Shown here: positions 42,276-51,554 of the stretch, piece after piece
How positions within the stretch are numbered: position 1 is the first letter of the stretch
Layout: the number at the start of each line of letters is the position of its first letter
IMG/VR virus record: IMGVR_UViG_3300027162_000003
Location: 1 to 61,764 of that record
Direction: 5' to 3' (one strand)
Source: a virus
Length of the DNA stretch: 61,764 bases
Translations under genes and position numbers: made by a program
The notes under the pieces: generated by a model
What the model was told of the DNA's origin: nothing
The model's input: the letters and a program-made list of their open reading frames with translations, nothing else
Database searches by the model: none

Positions 42276-45269
42276 TTATTCTTCCTCAAAAGAAATTTCA
42301 GCTTCTGGAGTTTCGCCTTCTGGTTGCTCTGTTTTCAATCCAAAGTCAGACGCCTTTAGATTCTTAATTCCATAAGTAGCAAACATTCTTTGAATAGCAG
42401 GGAAGTTTTCTTCATTAACCTTCAGAAGCAATTTACGAGCAAGCTCTGGATCAGTCATTGAATCAATCATCATATTCTTGAACAGATCAATGACTTCCTT
42501 ATTATATTGACGCTGAACTTTCTTAACAAGGTCAGTAGATTTCCAAGCTACATAACCCTTAATGCCTGCAAGGCCAATTCCAGCAAGCTCAAGAACAGTG
42601 TCTTTTATGTCTTGTGCTTTGTCTTCTGGAGACTCAAATCCGGCAACCTTTAGCTTTGAACGACGAGACATCATGTCAAGTTGCTGACGAATAGTATCCA
42701 TTGCCTCAAGCTCTGGAGAATTTTTTCCAAAGACCATCTCAAGAGAATTTCTTGTTGCAGAACCTTTCTGCATCAAATCATTCATCTTTTTAAGATCAAC
42801 TTGGAAGTCAGCAATATTTGCCTCATGTGAAGCAATTCCCTTGCCTACGCTCTCTTTTGATGTTGTCCTTGCTTGGCTATTAAGCCATCCCCTAAATGCG
42901 TTTTTAAGACCTTCTGTAGCCTTTCCAGTGGTGTCTTGAGCGGCCTGTTCTAACAGGTTCTGAACCTGTTGCTCAGCGTTCACCTTGTTAGACATTACTT
43001 TATTAACAACCTCGTATGGATTTCCTCCAATAAACCTTGCGGCTGGATTAGAGTTTGGATTAGTCGCAAGTTTTATTTCGTCATCAAGTTTTCTGACTTG
43101 TTCTTGATATTGTTTTTCAATTTGTTTTGATAGAGCTTCAGCTTGCTTTTCAACAATAGAAGCTTTTTGTCCTTCTAAAATTCTTTGTTTCTTGAAATCA
43201 TTAACTGCTTTATTGGCATTAGAAACTTGATCCTCAAGGGTTGCAAATTTCTCTTGAATTTCAGATATTCTTTTTCTAGATTCAGGGAAAATCTCAAGGA
43301 TTCGATTTCCCTTGGTTTGCAGCCAATTTTCAATAGATTTAGATGTCTTAGCTCCCTTTACTTCACCAGACATCTTACTTAACACCCAGTCAGAAACATC
43401 TCGAATGGCCGTTGCTCTATCAGCTTCAGCGGCTACAAGTTGATCTGGAGTTAGATTAGGAATATCCTTTTTACCAATAATGGCATCGCGCAATCTTTGT
43501 ATTTCTTCAGGAGAAGCAGAGGCTTCGCTTCTTCCAATAAATTTATCTATAGTTTCAGAAGCAAGCGACTTCGGGCCAAAAGCATCTCTAGATGCTCCCT
43601 CCTTGTATCTTTGAGCATACTCATAATAAGCTCTATTTGCTTTTTTTAAGTTATCACTAACTCCTTCAAGCGATTCAATATCTTTATTAAGTGACTCTTT
43701 GAATTTAATCAATGCAGGAACTTCTGCCTGCCTAGCAGAGCTTGACTGAGCTGCGCGAATTTCAGAATTGATAGCACGAATATCTGCACGGAGCTGATTG
43801 AGCGTCCGCAATTTCATGTTTCCTTTTACATCTTGAACTTCGCCAAGAATTTTTTGAACTTCAGTTGGGATTCGTCGTTCCTCGCCAAATTCTTTTACCA
43901 ATCCAGCTTTAGCCTCTGCTGTATTTTTTTGATAGAATTTAGGAACTTCTTTTTCAGCAGCATCATAAAGATCATTGATATAAATTTTCTCACGATCCTT
44001 CTGACGCTTTATTACTTCAAATGCGCTTTTACTCAAATCATCTTTTGCGGTTGATTCTTTAAGCCTTGAAAGATCAGTAAAAAGATTTTCATATTCATCT
44101 TTTACCTTCTGAAAAGCATCTTCAGCATTCAAAACGCCCTTGTCTGCCTCGGCTCTGATTGCTGCTGCTTTTATCCCAGCATCTTCAATCAATTTAGCTG
44201 CCTCTGCGTCACCTTGAGATAATGCAGCCTGCTTATTCTTCTCTGATTCAGAAACGATATTATCAATTACTGATTTTAAATACTGCTGAGTTTCTTCAGG
44301 GGAAGCTCCAACTGGAGCAAGTCCTTCGCCTAGTTTACGAGACATTCCAGCGATGTTTTCGAGCTTCCTACTAGAAAGAACATTGGATTCACGCTCAAGC
44401 ATATCTTGCATAGCAAGAAGTCCCGGATCGCCAGTAATGTCACCAGTCATCATTTTAACCTGAGCATCACTTACCTCTTGCGAGCGAGCTAAATCATCAA
44501 GTGCTTGCTTCTTATCAAATACCATTCGTTGATATGCAGCCGCACCCAATTCTTCTGCTTGTGCAGCTTTTTGTGCGGCAGTCTTTGGAAGCAGTGTTAA
44601 TGCACCTCTACCAAGTCCAGCCGCCACAGGAACAGCAATGCCAGTGGCAAGCCCTCCGCCAAGTTGAGCCAATGGGCCTGCTCCCTCTTGTCCCATCTTT
44701 TCCATGACACCACCAGCGGCAGCACCAGCGGCAGCTTGCACGACAGGACGCTCTCCCATTAATTTAGTAAATTTACGAGTCGCTTCAGCGGAAATTCTTT
44801 CGCTAACAGGAAGGATTGTTTCGGGCTGAATTGCTTTACTAATTGTTCCAAGTGCTTTTGCACCACCGCCCATTTGAGATGTGCCAGCAGAAACAGCCTC
44901 AATAATCTTTTCTCCAGAAGATTCGGGTTCAGGAACTCCAATTTTATCCAAAAGGTGAGTTACGGCATCTTTAGTATTTGAATACTTTGTTCCAAAGTTT
45001 GAATTAACTAAATCAATAGTAAGGTCTGCAAGTTGACCTGCAACAACGCCACCAGCAGCACCAACAGCCATTCCGGGAGGGCCAAACGGAATCCCAAGCA
45101 ATGCTCCCGCTCCAGCTTGAGCAAGAGTTGGGGAAACGCCACGAACTACAGCCCCAGCGGCTCCCTTTGCCGTCATTGAAGGTTCTTCTTCAGGAGAAAC
45201 CTCGTCCTCTGGAATAAATTCATTGTTATTTTTTTTATCCTCTTCTTCTGGAATAAAATCAGGTTCCAT
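42276..45269 (-). CDS. large internal virion/ejection protein
   Basis: A 997-residue protein. Acidic N-terminus (with repeated FIPE motifs), then Gly/Ala-rich hydrophobic stretches around ~40-85 (PPGMAVGAAGGVVAGQLADL) and ~150-220 of glycine-zipper character that may insert in membranes, followed by ~700 residues of coiled coil (Lys/Glu/Ala/Gln) and an acidic tail. This is the profile of podoviral internal proteins ejected with DNA to form a trans-envelope channel. No lytic motif recognised. Confidence 0.65.
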   Translation of the reverse strand: MEPDFIPEEEDKKNNNEFIPEDEVSPEEEPSMTAKGAAGAVVRGVSPTLAQAGAGALLGIPFGPPGMAVGAAGGVVAGQLADLTIDLVNSNFGTKYSNTKDAVTHLLDKIGVPEPESSGEKIIEAVSAGTSQMGGGAKALGTISKAIQPETILPVSERISAEATRKFTKLMGERPVVQAAAGAAAGGVMEKMGQEGAGPLAQLGGGLATGIAVPVAAGLGRGALTLLPKTAAQKAAQAEELGAAAYQRMVFDKKQALDDLARSQEVSDAQVKMMTGDITGDPGLLAMQDMLERESNVLSSRKLENIAGMSRKLGEGLAPVGASPEETQQYLKSVIDNIVSESEKNKQAALSQGDAEAAKLIEDAGIKAAAIRAEADKGVLNAEDAFQKVKDEYENLFTDLSRLKESTAKDDLSKSAFEVIKRQKDREKIYINDLYDAAEKEVPKFYQKNTAEAKAGLVKEFGEERRIPTEVQKILGEVQDVKGNMKLRTLNQLRADIRAINSEIRAAQSSSARQAEVPALIKFKESLNKDIESLEGVSDNLKKANRAYYEYAQRYKEGASRDAFGPKSLASETIDKFIGRSEASASPEEIQRLRDAIIGKKDIPNLTPDQLVAAEADRATAIRDVSDWVLSKMSGEVKGAKTSKSIENWLQTKGNRILEIFPESRKRISEIQEKFATLEDQVSNANKAVNDFKKQRILEGQKASIVEKQAEALSKQIEKQYQEQVRKLDDEIKLATNPNSNPAARFIGGNPYEVVNKVMSNKVNAEQQVQNLLEQAAQDTTGKATEGLKNAFRGWLNSQARTTSKESVGKGIASHEANIADFQVDLKKMNDLMQKGSATRNSLEMVFGKNSPELEAMDTIRQQLDMMSRRSKLKVAGFESPEDKAQDIKDTVLELAGIGLAGIKGYVAWKSTDLVKKVQRQYNKEVIDLFKNMMIDSMTDPELARKLLLKVNEENFPAIQRMFATYGIKNLKASDFGLKTEQPEGETPEAEISFEEE

Positions 45270-45274
45270 ATAAT

Positions 45275-46966
45275 TTATTGTGTCAATGGGGCCAATGTAA
45301 ATCCTTCAGATAATTTTTTATCAACCTTTGATTTAGGAACTGTTCCAAAAACATCTTTCCCTTCTTTTTGATAAGGAGCTTTCATTCTTACCATTTCTTC
45401 AGAAGATTTTGTTTTTTTTGATTTTTTTTCCTCTTTAGGATATTCAATTGCAGGAGGAGTATATCCGGGATTATTAGCTTTTAATATTTCAACAGAATCA
45501 TTATAGATTTTAAGACGCTTTCGTTTAAGTTCTTCCAAAACTGGTAATATATCTTTTTTTTCTAATGAAGGATCAAGAGGGCCTTCAGTATTTGAAAACA
45601 TTTCATTTTCTTGATTAGAAACATTTCCAACAGCAGCACCTGTTGGAGATGCGCTTCTCATAGAATTTAAAGCATTAATAGTTACACCAGACTTGATTGT
45701 CTCAAACTTTTTTCTTACCTTATAAGCATCTGTATCAATTGGAATAGCCGCAACAGATGCGCTCAATCTTCCAACAGACCAAGGATTATTATTAATTGTT
45801 GAAATTATATCATCAATTTCTCTCAATGATGTAGCTGCTGTTTCAACATGGTCAGCAAGAACCTTGTTTTCGTCTTTTACTTTTTGCTGACGAATCTGCA
45901 TTTCTTGTTCAGCTTTTTTAGCTTCTCTCTCTTCTTTCTTTACTTCTCTTTCTTCTTTCTTTTTAGCTATATCTAATTTTTCTTCTTCTATTTTAGTTTT
46001 CTTTTCTTCACGACCACTCTCGACTACTTCTTTTTTAATAGCTTGTTCTTCAGCAAGTCTTTCTTTTCTAATACTTACTGGCGCAACAGTTTTAAATTCA
46101 TCCGATTTGCCCAAGTTAATAACTTGGTATTTATAATCTGGGTTTGTATTCTTTAATTGATTATTTAATTTGGATGCTAAATTTTGAGCTTCAGCATCAG
46201 TCTCAATATTCCCGTAGGTTGGAGGTTCTTCGTATTTAGTGTAATCAACTTCAGTAGAAATTTTCTCAAGAGGCTTTTCTTTGGTTGCAACAGCCTGTGC
46301 AGGGAATTTTGGTGCTGGCAAGTCTTCTAACACTGGAGCGGGTGCGGCAGTTGTTGAAACTGGGACAGCCTCCAATGCTGGTTTTTCTTGCGGAACTCTT
46401 GGAGAAGGCTTCCAACTAAATACTCCGGGTCTTTCTTCAGGAAAATCACCAGTTGGAGTTTCAAAATTAGCTTTCAGTTCTGGCTGTTGCTCTGGAAGCG
46501 GCTCTTCTACAGTTTCATAATCAGAAGGCTCCTTATCAACTTTAGTCTCTGGAACTCTGTCAGAAAATCCAGAATAAGCCTTCCTGAATCTAGCAAGATT
46601 AGCAGCAAATCCCGGCTTGCCACTATTTTCAGCGATCCACCTAGCCTCTTCTTTTGCGAAGAAGTCTGCGTTTTCAGATTTTTCCTTAACTCCATAGAGC
46701 ATAAGCTCGTGGGCAAACTTACGCTTCTCTTTCTCTTTCTCCTCTTCCTTCTCGTATTTAGCAGTAATCCCACCCAACGCACCTTTAGCGATACTAGAAA
46801 CAGCACTAGCGATGCCTTCAGCTACAAGCTCTGGTCGAGAAGACTGAATCTGGATAGCTTGAAGCGGCTGGAACTGCAATGCAGCACCGCGAGTCACATC
46901 GAGTGCTGGCAATGGTTGCAGACCACTAAGATTAGCGAATTGAGGAGAGAAGGAATAATCAGCCAT
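45275..46966 (-). CDS. internal virion protein with coiled coil
   Basis: A 563-residue protein. N-terminal ~60 residues are hydrophobic/polar (VAEGIASAVSSIAKGALGGI), ~60-270 Pro/Glu-rich and disordered, and ~300-375 a very charged coiled coil of KKEER/EREAKK repeats. A C-terminal globular part (INNNPWSVGRLSASVAAIP, GVTINALNSMRSASP) resembles a domain common in phage internal proteins. Starts 1 bp before the end of the preceding MGG gene. Probable partner of the 997-residue protein. Confidence 0.6.
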   Translation of the reverse strand: MADYSFSPQFANLSGLQPLPALDVTRGAALQFQPLQAIQIQSSRPELVAEGIASAVSSIAKGALGGITAKYEKEEEKEKEKRKFAHELMLYGVKEKSENADFFAKEEARWIAENSGKPGFAANLARFRKAYSGFSDRVPETKVDKEPSDYETVEEPLPEQQPELKANFETPTGDFPEERPGVFSWKPSPRVPQEKPALEAVPVSTTAAPAPVLEDLPAPKFPAQAVATKEKPLEKISTEVDYTKYEEPPTYGNIETDAEAQNLASKLNNQLKNTNPDYKYQVINLGKSDEFKTVAPVSIRKERLAEEQAIKKEVVESGREEKKTKIEEEKLDIAKKKEEREVKKEEREAKKAEQEMQIRQQKVKDENKVLADHVETAATSLREIDDIISTINNNPWSVGRLSASVAAIPIDTDAYKVRKKFETIKSGVTINALNSMRSASPTGAAVGNVSNQENEMFSNTEGPLDPSLEKKDILPVLEELKRKRLKIYNDSVEILKANNPGYTPPAIEYPKEEKKSKKTKSSEEMVRMKAPYQKEGKDVFGTVPKSKVDKKLSEGFTLAPLTQ

Positions 46967-47460
46967 TAGGAACCTCCGAAGGTAAGATTAGAAGCAGAAG
47001 GAAGTTTGAACATATTAGCAGGTTGACCAGTTCCGCCAGCACCAAGGTTTGCGGCCATAGCAGCTCCGGGCATTGCGGTTGGGGCAGCAACTGCTCCAGC
47101 ACCACCAATACCCATAGCAGCGGCTTTCTGAGCTTGAGTAGCTTGTCCATCACCACCAGCGGTTGCGCTAGTTCCAATAGCTCCTTGAGCCTGTTGCGAG
47201 GCCGCAAGTGACGCTTGATCTGATGCCTTTTGTTGAGTTCCGTAAGCTCCGAGTTGTTGACGAGCGGCAGCTTCACCTTGTTGTGCAGTAGCAAGAGCAG
47301 ATTGCTGTTGTTGTTCCGCCATTGCTTTTTTCTTGGCTTCTTCAGCAGCGCGAGCTTGTTCGGCAGCTTGCTGTTGTTGCATCATCATCATCGCCATCAT
47401 TGGGTCTGGCCCAGATGGTTGACTAGAGCCTCCGCCGCTTGATTTTTTACTTCCACCCAT
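46966..47460 (-). CDS. MGG low-complexity virion protein (copy 1)
   Basis: A 164-residue protein, MGG start, SGPDPMMAMMMMQQQQAAEQ, then Gln/Ala-rich helix and an Ala/Gly-rich C-terminus ending NLTFGGS. It is paralogous to 47462..47944: shared SGPDPMMA, AAEAQKQ-like helix and the Thr-Phe-Gly-Gly end. Likely an internal or tail-lumen protein. The terminal FGG codons supply a GGAGG that could serve as the ribosome site for the next gene. Confidence 0.6.
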   Translation of the reverse strand: MGGSKKSSGGGSSQPSGPDPMMAMMMMQQQQAAEQARAAEEAKKKAMAEQQQQSALATAQQGEAAARQQLGAYGTQQKASDQASLAASQQAQGAIGTSATAGGDGQATQAQKAAAMGIGGAGAVAAPTAMPGAAMAANLGAGGTGQPANMFKLPSASNLTFGGS

Positions 47461-47461
47461 A

Positions 47462-47944
47462 TTATTGACCTCCGAATGTTAGACCAGTAGATTTAGGAAG
47501 GTTAAAAATATTAGCAGAACGAGTATCGGGAGTCATCGTGGAAGTATCACCCATTCCATAAAACGGCAGCTTGGTGGAAGGAATAGCTCCTGTGCCAGCA
47601 AGGTTTGCCATTTGTTCTTGGCGAGCTTTAGAGACATCAAAACCACCACCAATAGCAGATTCTCCAGCAGCGGTTGAGGCTTGTTGTTGCGCTTGTTGAG
47701 CAGCAATATCTTTAGCCTGTTGCATAGCTCCAGCCTGAGACAAGGTTTGCTGTGCTGCCATCTCCCCTTGACGAGAGGAGGCGATAGCAGATTGTTTTTG
47801 CGACTCAGCCAATGCTTGCTTTTGAGCTTCAGCAGCAGCCTTAGCTTGAGCTGCTTGCTGCTGTTGCATCATTGCAAGATATGCCATCATTGGGTCTGGC
47901 CCCGATTGTTTTTTTGGTTTTGATCCGCCTCCACCTCCGCCCAT
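47462..47944 (-). CDS. MGG low-complexity virion protein (copy 2)
   Basis: A 160-residue tandem paralogue of 46966..47460 with MGGGGGGSKPKKQ, SGPDPMMAYLAMMQQQQAAQ, a Gln/Ala helix and a LTFGGQ end. Both copies keep a hydrophobic/helical core with few aromatic residues. The pair points to a local duplication. Confidence 0.6.
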   Translation of the reverse strand: MGGGGGGSKPKKQSGPDPMMAYLAMMQQQQAAQAKAAAEAQKQALAESQKQSAIASSRQGEMAAQQTLSQAGAMQQAKDIAAQQAQQQASTAAGESAIGGGFDVSKARQEQMANLAGTGAIPSTKLPFYGMGDTSTMTPDTRSANIFNLPKSTGLTFGGQ

Positions 47945-47957
47945 AGTATTAAGTAGG

Positions 47958-48254
47958 TTAAGTTTTAATGTTTAGTTTTTTTCTTGCTTCAAGGCACAAA
48001 TCGCCATTCGGCTTAAAATGCCTACAAGAATCAGGTCTGTCAAAGTAAATTGAGCATGATACGCAATTTCCCAAAATTCCTTTTAATGCCACACATCTGT
48101 TGTTTTCAGTTTTCATCAAAGGATAGTCTCCTCGTTGCATTTCTTTCGGTATCTTTTCTGCATCCGATCTGTCACGCTTAAAAAGCGGCCAAGACCATTT
48201 GTAAGAACAGCAAGCACCGCAAGAAATACAGTCTTCACTTGTTACTTCTTCCAT
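47958..48254 (-). CDS. YkgJ-type cysteine-cluster protein
   Basis: A 98-residue protein with CISCGACC at 9-16 and further cysteines at ~54, 64, 67, 77 and 87 (NRCVAL, GNCVSCSIY, DSCRHF, LCLEA). This is the CxxCxxCC...C pattern of the YkgJ family, predicted to chelate Fe or Zn. It overlaps the PAPS-reductase-family gene by 13 bp, so the two are coupled. Its role in a phage is unknown. Confidence 0.75.
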   Translation of the reverse strand: MEEVTSEDCISCGACCSYKWSWPLFKRDRSDAEKIPKEMQRGDYPLMKTENNRCVALKGILGNCVSCSIYFDRPDSCRHFKPNGDLCLEARKKLNIKT

Positions 48255-49078
48255 TCAACAGGTCGGAATCCAAGATCATCAATAACTATGTCCTCGTATG
48301 GAGCCATTTCGCTTATATTCGTGATAGTAGCGTTTAGTTTTGGGCAATGCACATGGCGACCTAAATGGCGATTCACGCAATTAAAGCAAGTCGGGTAGAA
48401 GTCAGCATTTAGTGACTTATCTGGATTGTTATACCACTTATCATCTTTTTTAATATACCGAGTTGGATCAGGCTCAATTCCGTTTTCCTCTAAATACTCA
48501 AATATATCATCATCAGTCCAGTCGCGCATTGGATATAGTGATACTGGCGAACCATCAACAATGCGGATGTCTTGAGCCAACGGAACATGACCTTTGATTA
48601 GATCTGTATCCTCGTATTTAGTTCCGATAAATACTGCTCCCCAAGGCCAGTTAAATGTTCCAGTAGGACGCTGTAAGAAGTCCGTAACGCCACACAAGAA
48701 CTTTTCATCTGGCTTTGGAGTCTCTGTTCCAAGCGAAAGCACAACGCAATTCTTTCCCCATTGAAAATAATGGAGCATATCAAATCTAACCTCGCCAGTA
48801 TTCACATCAGGCCCATCTGCCAATGCCACCTTCATTGGAGGATACTCATATACCTCTAAGCCCCATTCTTTGATCAGTTGATCAGAGTAGGCATATCGCT
48901 CACGGAACTTTGGCTGACGATACTGGATAACAGGAATATCAATCTCTGCTCCGTATCGAATAAGATGAAGTAATGCAGTAGAGTCCTTTCCTCCACTCCA
49001 TAACACAACTGATCTAGGCCATCTTTTGTTCCACTCTTTTATTCTATTTATTGTTTTATTTATTAGGTGATGTCTCAT
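48242..49078 (-). CDS. PAPS reductase-family protein
   Basis: A 278-residue adenine-nucleotide alpha-hydrolase-fold protein: PP-loop SGGKDST (28-34) after a VVLW strand, central VFIGTKYEDTDL, SLYPMRDWTDDDIFEYLEEN (C-terminal substrate region) and a Cys/His-rich end (YPTCFNCVNRHLGRHVHCP). Family members act in sulfate reduction, DNA phosphorothioation (DndC-like) or tRNA/sulfur modification. It stands alone with YkgJ inside a virion operon; no other dnd gene is visible. Confidence 0.8.
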   Translation of the reverse strand: MRHHLINKTINRIKEWNKRWPRSVVLWSGGKDSTALLHLIRYGAEIDIPVIQYRQPKFRERYAYSDQLIKEWGLEVYEYPPMKVALADGPDVNTGEVRFDMLHYFQWGKNCVVLSLGTETPKPDEKFLCGVTDFLQRPTGTFNWPWGAVFIGTKYEDTDLIKGHVPLAQDIRIVDGSPVSLYPMRDWTDDDIFEYLEENGIEPDPTRYIKKDDKWYNNPDKSLNADFYPTCFNCVNRHLGRHVHCPKLNATITNISEMAPYEDIVIDDLGFRPVEWKK

Positions 49079-49896
49079 TAAATAATAATCGCACCAACAG
49101 CGGCTCCAGCCACAGCACCTCCAGCACCAATTAACGATCCAGTCATTGCATTCTGCGATGCTGCATTTTGAACAGCATTTTGATACATTGACTCTTCGTA
49201 ATTTTGTTTATTCTGTTGAGATACTTGATTGGCCTGTTGCAACTCGCCAAGGTTCTGATTGATCCAATCAGAAGTAGATTGTTGCAATCTCTGACCTCCT
49301 GCAAATACATTTTGCTGGTATTGTTGCATCGCTTGCAAGTTTGCGGCTTTTGCTTGCATTTCAGCCTGAATTGCCGTTGCTGGATCAAGTCCACCAATTG
49401 GAGCAGGTGTTTGAGCAAGGTATCCTTGTTGAAGTGAAAGATTGCGAAGCCTAGCCTGACGCCCAGCTTCTGTTCCCATGTCATACATTGCGGATCGACC
49501 AATAGTGCTTGCCCCAAGTCCTGTTTGGTATCCAGAAATTAAGCCCTGTCGTTTAGCCCAATCATCCATGCTTCTCTGCGTAGCTGCAATATCTGTGAGT
49601 TCTGCAACTCTGCCCCCCATTTCGCTACGCATTCTTGCAGCCGCTGGATCAGTTAGCCTTTCAATCTCGCGGGAACGGAATATGTTTTCTAAACCAAACT
49701 CAGACGCTTCTTTTGATACTTTTCCAGAATCAAATGCCTGCATTTTTGGTGGAAGTTTTGCATACTCCTTCAATAGTTCAGCTTGTCCTTGAAGGAACTG
49801 TCCTCCGCCAGCTTGTTTAGCGGCAAGAAGTGCATACATTGCCGTATCATCTGGCTTTTGTAGATATTTACTGGCATCAACGCTTTGTCCACCCAT
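49078..49896 (-). CDS. MGG structural protein (paralogue pair, copy 1)
   Basis: I start at MGGQSVDASKYLQK (49896), which matches the homologous start of the next copy; a longer frame upstream reads into that gene. 272 residues, Gln/Ala-rich helical, with TGLGASTIGRSAMYD in the middle and a hydrophobic Gly/Ala C-terminus (GSLIGAGGAVAGAAVGAIII). Parallel motifs to 49901..50902. Likely tail-lumen or internal protein, with a membrane-active tail. Confidence 0.65.
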   Translation of the reverse strand: MGGQSVDASKYLQKPDDTAMYALLAAKQAGGGQFLQGQAELLKEYAKLPPKMQAFDSGKVSKEASEFGLENIFRSREIERLTDPAAARMRSEMGGRVAELTDIAATQRSMDDWAKRQGLISGYQTGLGASTIGRSAMYDMGTEAGRQARLRNLSLQQGYLAQTPAPIGGLDPATAIQAEMQAKAANLQAMQQYQQNVFAGGQRLQQSTSDWINQNLGELQQANQVSQQNKQNYEESMYQNAVQNAASQNAMTGSLIGAGGAVAGAAVGAIII

Positions 49897-49900
49897 AGTT

Positions 49901-50902
49901 TTACCTTCCGAAAGAGCCTGCTGGTGTGTAGTAGTATCCGCCCTGTTTTCCAAGACCAGCAAATCCGCTTAGCCCTGTTGATGGTTGATACGAAAGTTGG
50001 CTTGTTGGAACATTATAAGCACCAGCGGCTTGCTCTGCTCCACCATAAAATCCAGCAGGATTCAATCCGCCACCACTCCCACCCATTTTACCATAAGAAC
50101 TAATCGCTCCAGAAGCAATATTTCCAGCAGCACCAACCAATGCTCTATTAATTGCATTCTGAGCTTCTGCGTTTTGTTGCTCTCCACCAAGAAGCATTTG
50201 ATTATATGCTTGTTGAGATTGCTGTTGTGTATTCTGCAATCCAGCAAGATTAGCAAATTGTTGATTAAGTAACTGCGCTCCAGTTTGCCCAAATCCAGCA
50301 ACGCTACCAAACATTCCTTGCTTATATGCCTCTTGAGCGGCAAGGTTCTGGGCTTCCATTGCTTGTTTGGCGGCAACTGATGTCTCAGGGGAAATTCCGC
50401 CAATAGGTTCTGCTGTCTGAGCCAAAAATGCTTGCCTTTGAGCGGCAAGATTTTCTTCATACGCTTGTCGAGCAGCCAGCGCACGATCATACATTGCGGC
50501 ACGGCCAATACTGGAATCAGCAAGTCCTGTTTCGTATTGTGTTGGAAGACCCTGCGTTCGCATATACTCGCGCATATACTTGTCAACATTTTCTTTGCTG
50601 GTTAAATCTTCCATCTGCTTTGCTCTAGCCTCTCGCATTGCAGCAGCTTCTGGATTTGTAATGCGCTCCAGTTCTTTTTGCCTTAAAATGTTTTGCAATC
50701 CAAGTGATGCCGCCCTACGAGATTGAGCCAAAGCATCATATTGTTGTGGCTGTGGGGCCATTCCTGCATACTGCCTCAACATTTCAGCCTGATTCGCCAT
50801 CTGTTGCTGTTGAGCCTGTTGCATCATCGTAGCAATAGCAACATCACGCGATGGATCGCGTCTCGACATATATTTACTTGGATCAACAGTTTTTCCGCCC
50901 AT
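49901..50902 (-). CDS. MGG structural protein (paralogue pair, copy 2)
   Basis: 333 residues. Shares MGG..VD.SKY, a LGL.NI.R..E.ER.T.P.AA.MR stretch, TGLADSSIGRAAMYD and a Gln-rich helix with copy 1, but has a Gly/Tyr-rich C-terminus (GGYYYTPAGSFG) instead of the hydrophobic tail. Tandem duplication is clear. Probably part of the internal/ejection apparatus because of position and composition. Confidence 0.65.
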   Translation of the reverse strand: MGGKTVDPSKYMSRRDPSRDVAIATMMQQAQQQQMANQAEMLRQYAGMAPQPQQYDALAQSRRAASLGLQNILRQKELERITNPEAAAMREARAKQMEDLTSKENVDKYMREYMRTQGLPTQYETGLADSSIGRAAMYDRALAARQAYEENLAAQRQAFLAQTAEPIGGISPETSVAAKQAMEAQNLAAQEAYKQGMFGSVAGFGQTGAQLLNQQFANLAGLQNTQQQSQQAYNQMLLGGEQQNAEAQNAINRALVGAAGNIASGAISSYGKMGGSGGGLNPAGFYGGAEQAAGAYNVPTSQLSYQPSTGLSGFAGLGKQGGYYYTPAGSFGR

Positions 50903-50903
50903 T

Positions 50904-51293
50904 TTAAGTCAATGAATCGTAACTATAAATCTCTCTGTTCATCTTAGTCAATCCCAATTTACCCATAACATCATTAGTAAACTTTGGTCGATCATCAATA
51001 AGTGGAACGCCAATATATCCAAGTCCTCCAGAAAGTTGGGCGTGCGCCCTCCAATCGCTCATCACCTGAATCACATCCTGCGGCCTAGTATGATTCGGGT
51101 GAAAAGCTGGATAGACAACAGGAAGGTAAACATGGTCAGAATAGCCAAACAACTCGCCATTCCTATAATGAGCGTAAACATTGATGTTAGGATGTTCGAC
51201 AATTTTGTGGTCAAACGATTCAGCGAAGTCTTGTAAATTTCCAAATTCAAATGAGTCTTTAGGAACGAGTCGATAGTCGATTCTGGTTTTCAT
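50904..51293 (-). CDS. conserved phage hypothetical protein
   Basis: A 129-residue protein with FDHKIVEHPNINVYAHYRNG, VVYPAFHPNHTRPQDVIQVM and LGYIGVPLIDDRPKF. Compact alpha/beta, His-rich; the pattern recalls small phage proteins (acetyltransferase-like or tail assembly) but no catalytic set is clear. Lies between the internal-protein genes and the nozzle gene. Confidence 0.55.
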   Translation of the reverse strand: MKTRIDYRLVPKDSFEFGNLQDFAESFDHKIVEHPNINVYAHYRNGELFGYSDHVYLPVVYPAFHPNHTRPQDVIQVMSDWRAHAQLSGGLGYIGVPLIDDRPKFTNDVMGKLGLTKMNREIYSYDSLT

Positions 51294-51298
51294 ATTTA

Positions 51299-51553
51299 TT
51301 AATTGAATCCTACTCTTGGATTATTTCCTATAATTTCGTTAGGGATATAATCCTTAAATCGGTTTGCTTGTTGTGCAATGATTTTTTTGCGGTCAGCGTA
51401 ATTCCCGCAAGCAGCACAAGGCAGACATCCTTTCTCTGGATTGAATAGAGGAATGGAAGAATACAATGGAACAACAGGATCATTTTTGAAAGGAGTGATG
51501 TATTTAAACGGGAAGCTAGTTACTTCTCTAGTTGCTGTTGTAATTGATGGCAT
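51299..51553 (-). CDS. small protein with CxxCxxC segment
   Basis: The reading frame is open further upstream inside the nozzle gene, but the start is MPSITTATREV (51553), adjacent to the nozzle stop. 84 residues, with EKGCLPCAACGNYADRKK in the middle, a possible metal or disulfide site, and a Pro/Asn-rich end. May be a minor tail protein. Confidence 0.5.
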   Translation of the reverse strand: MPSITTATREVTSFPFKYITPFKNDPVVPLYSSIPLFNPEKGCLPCAACGNYADRKKIIAQQANRFKDYIPNEIIGNNPRVGFN

Positions 51554-51554
51554 A

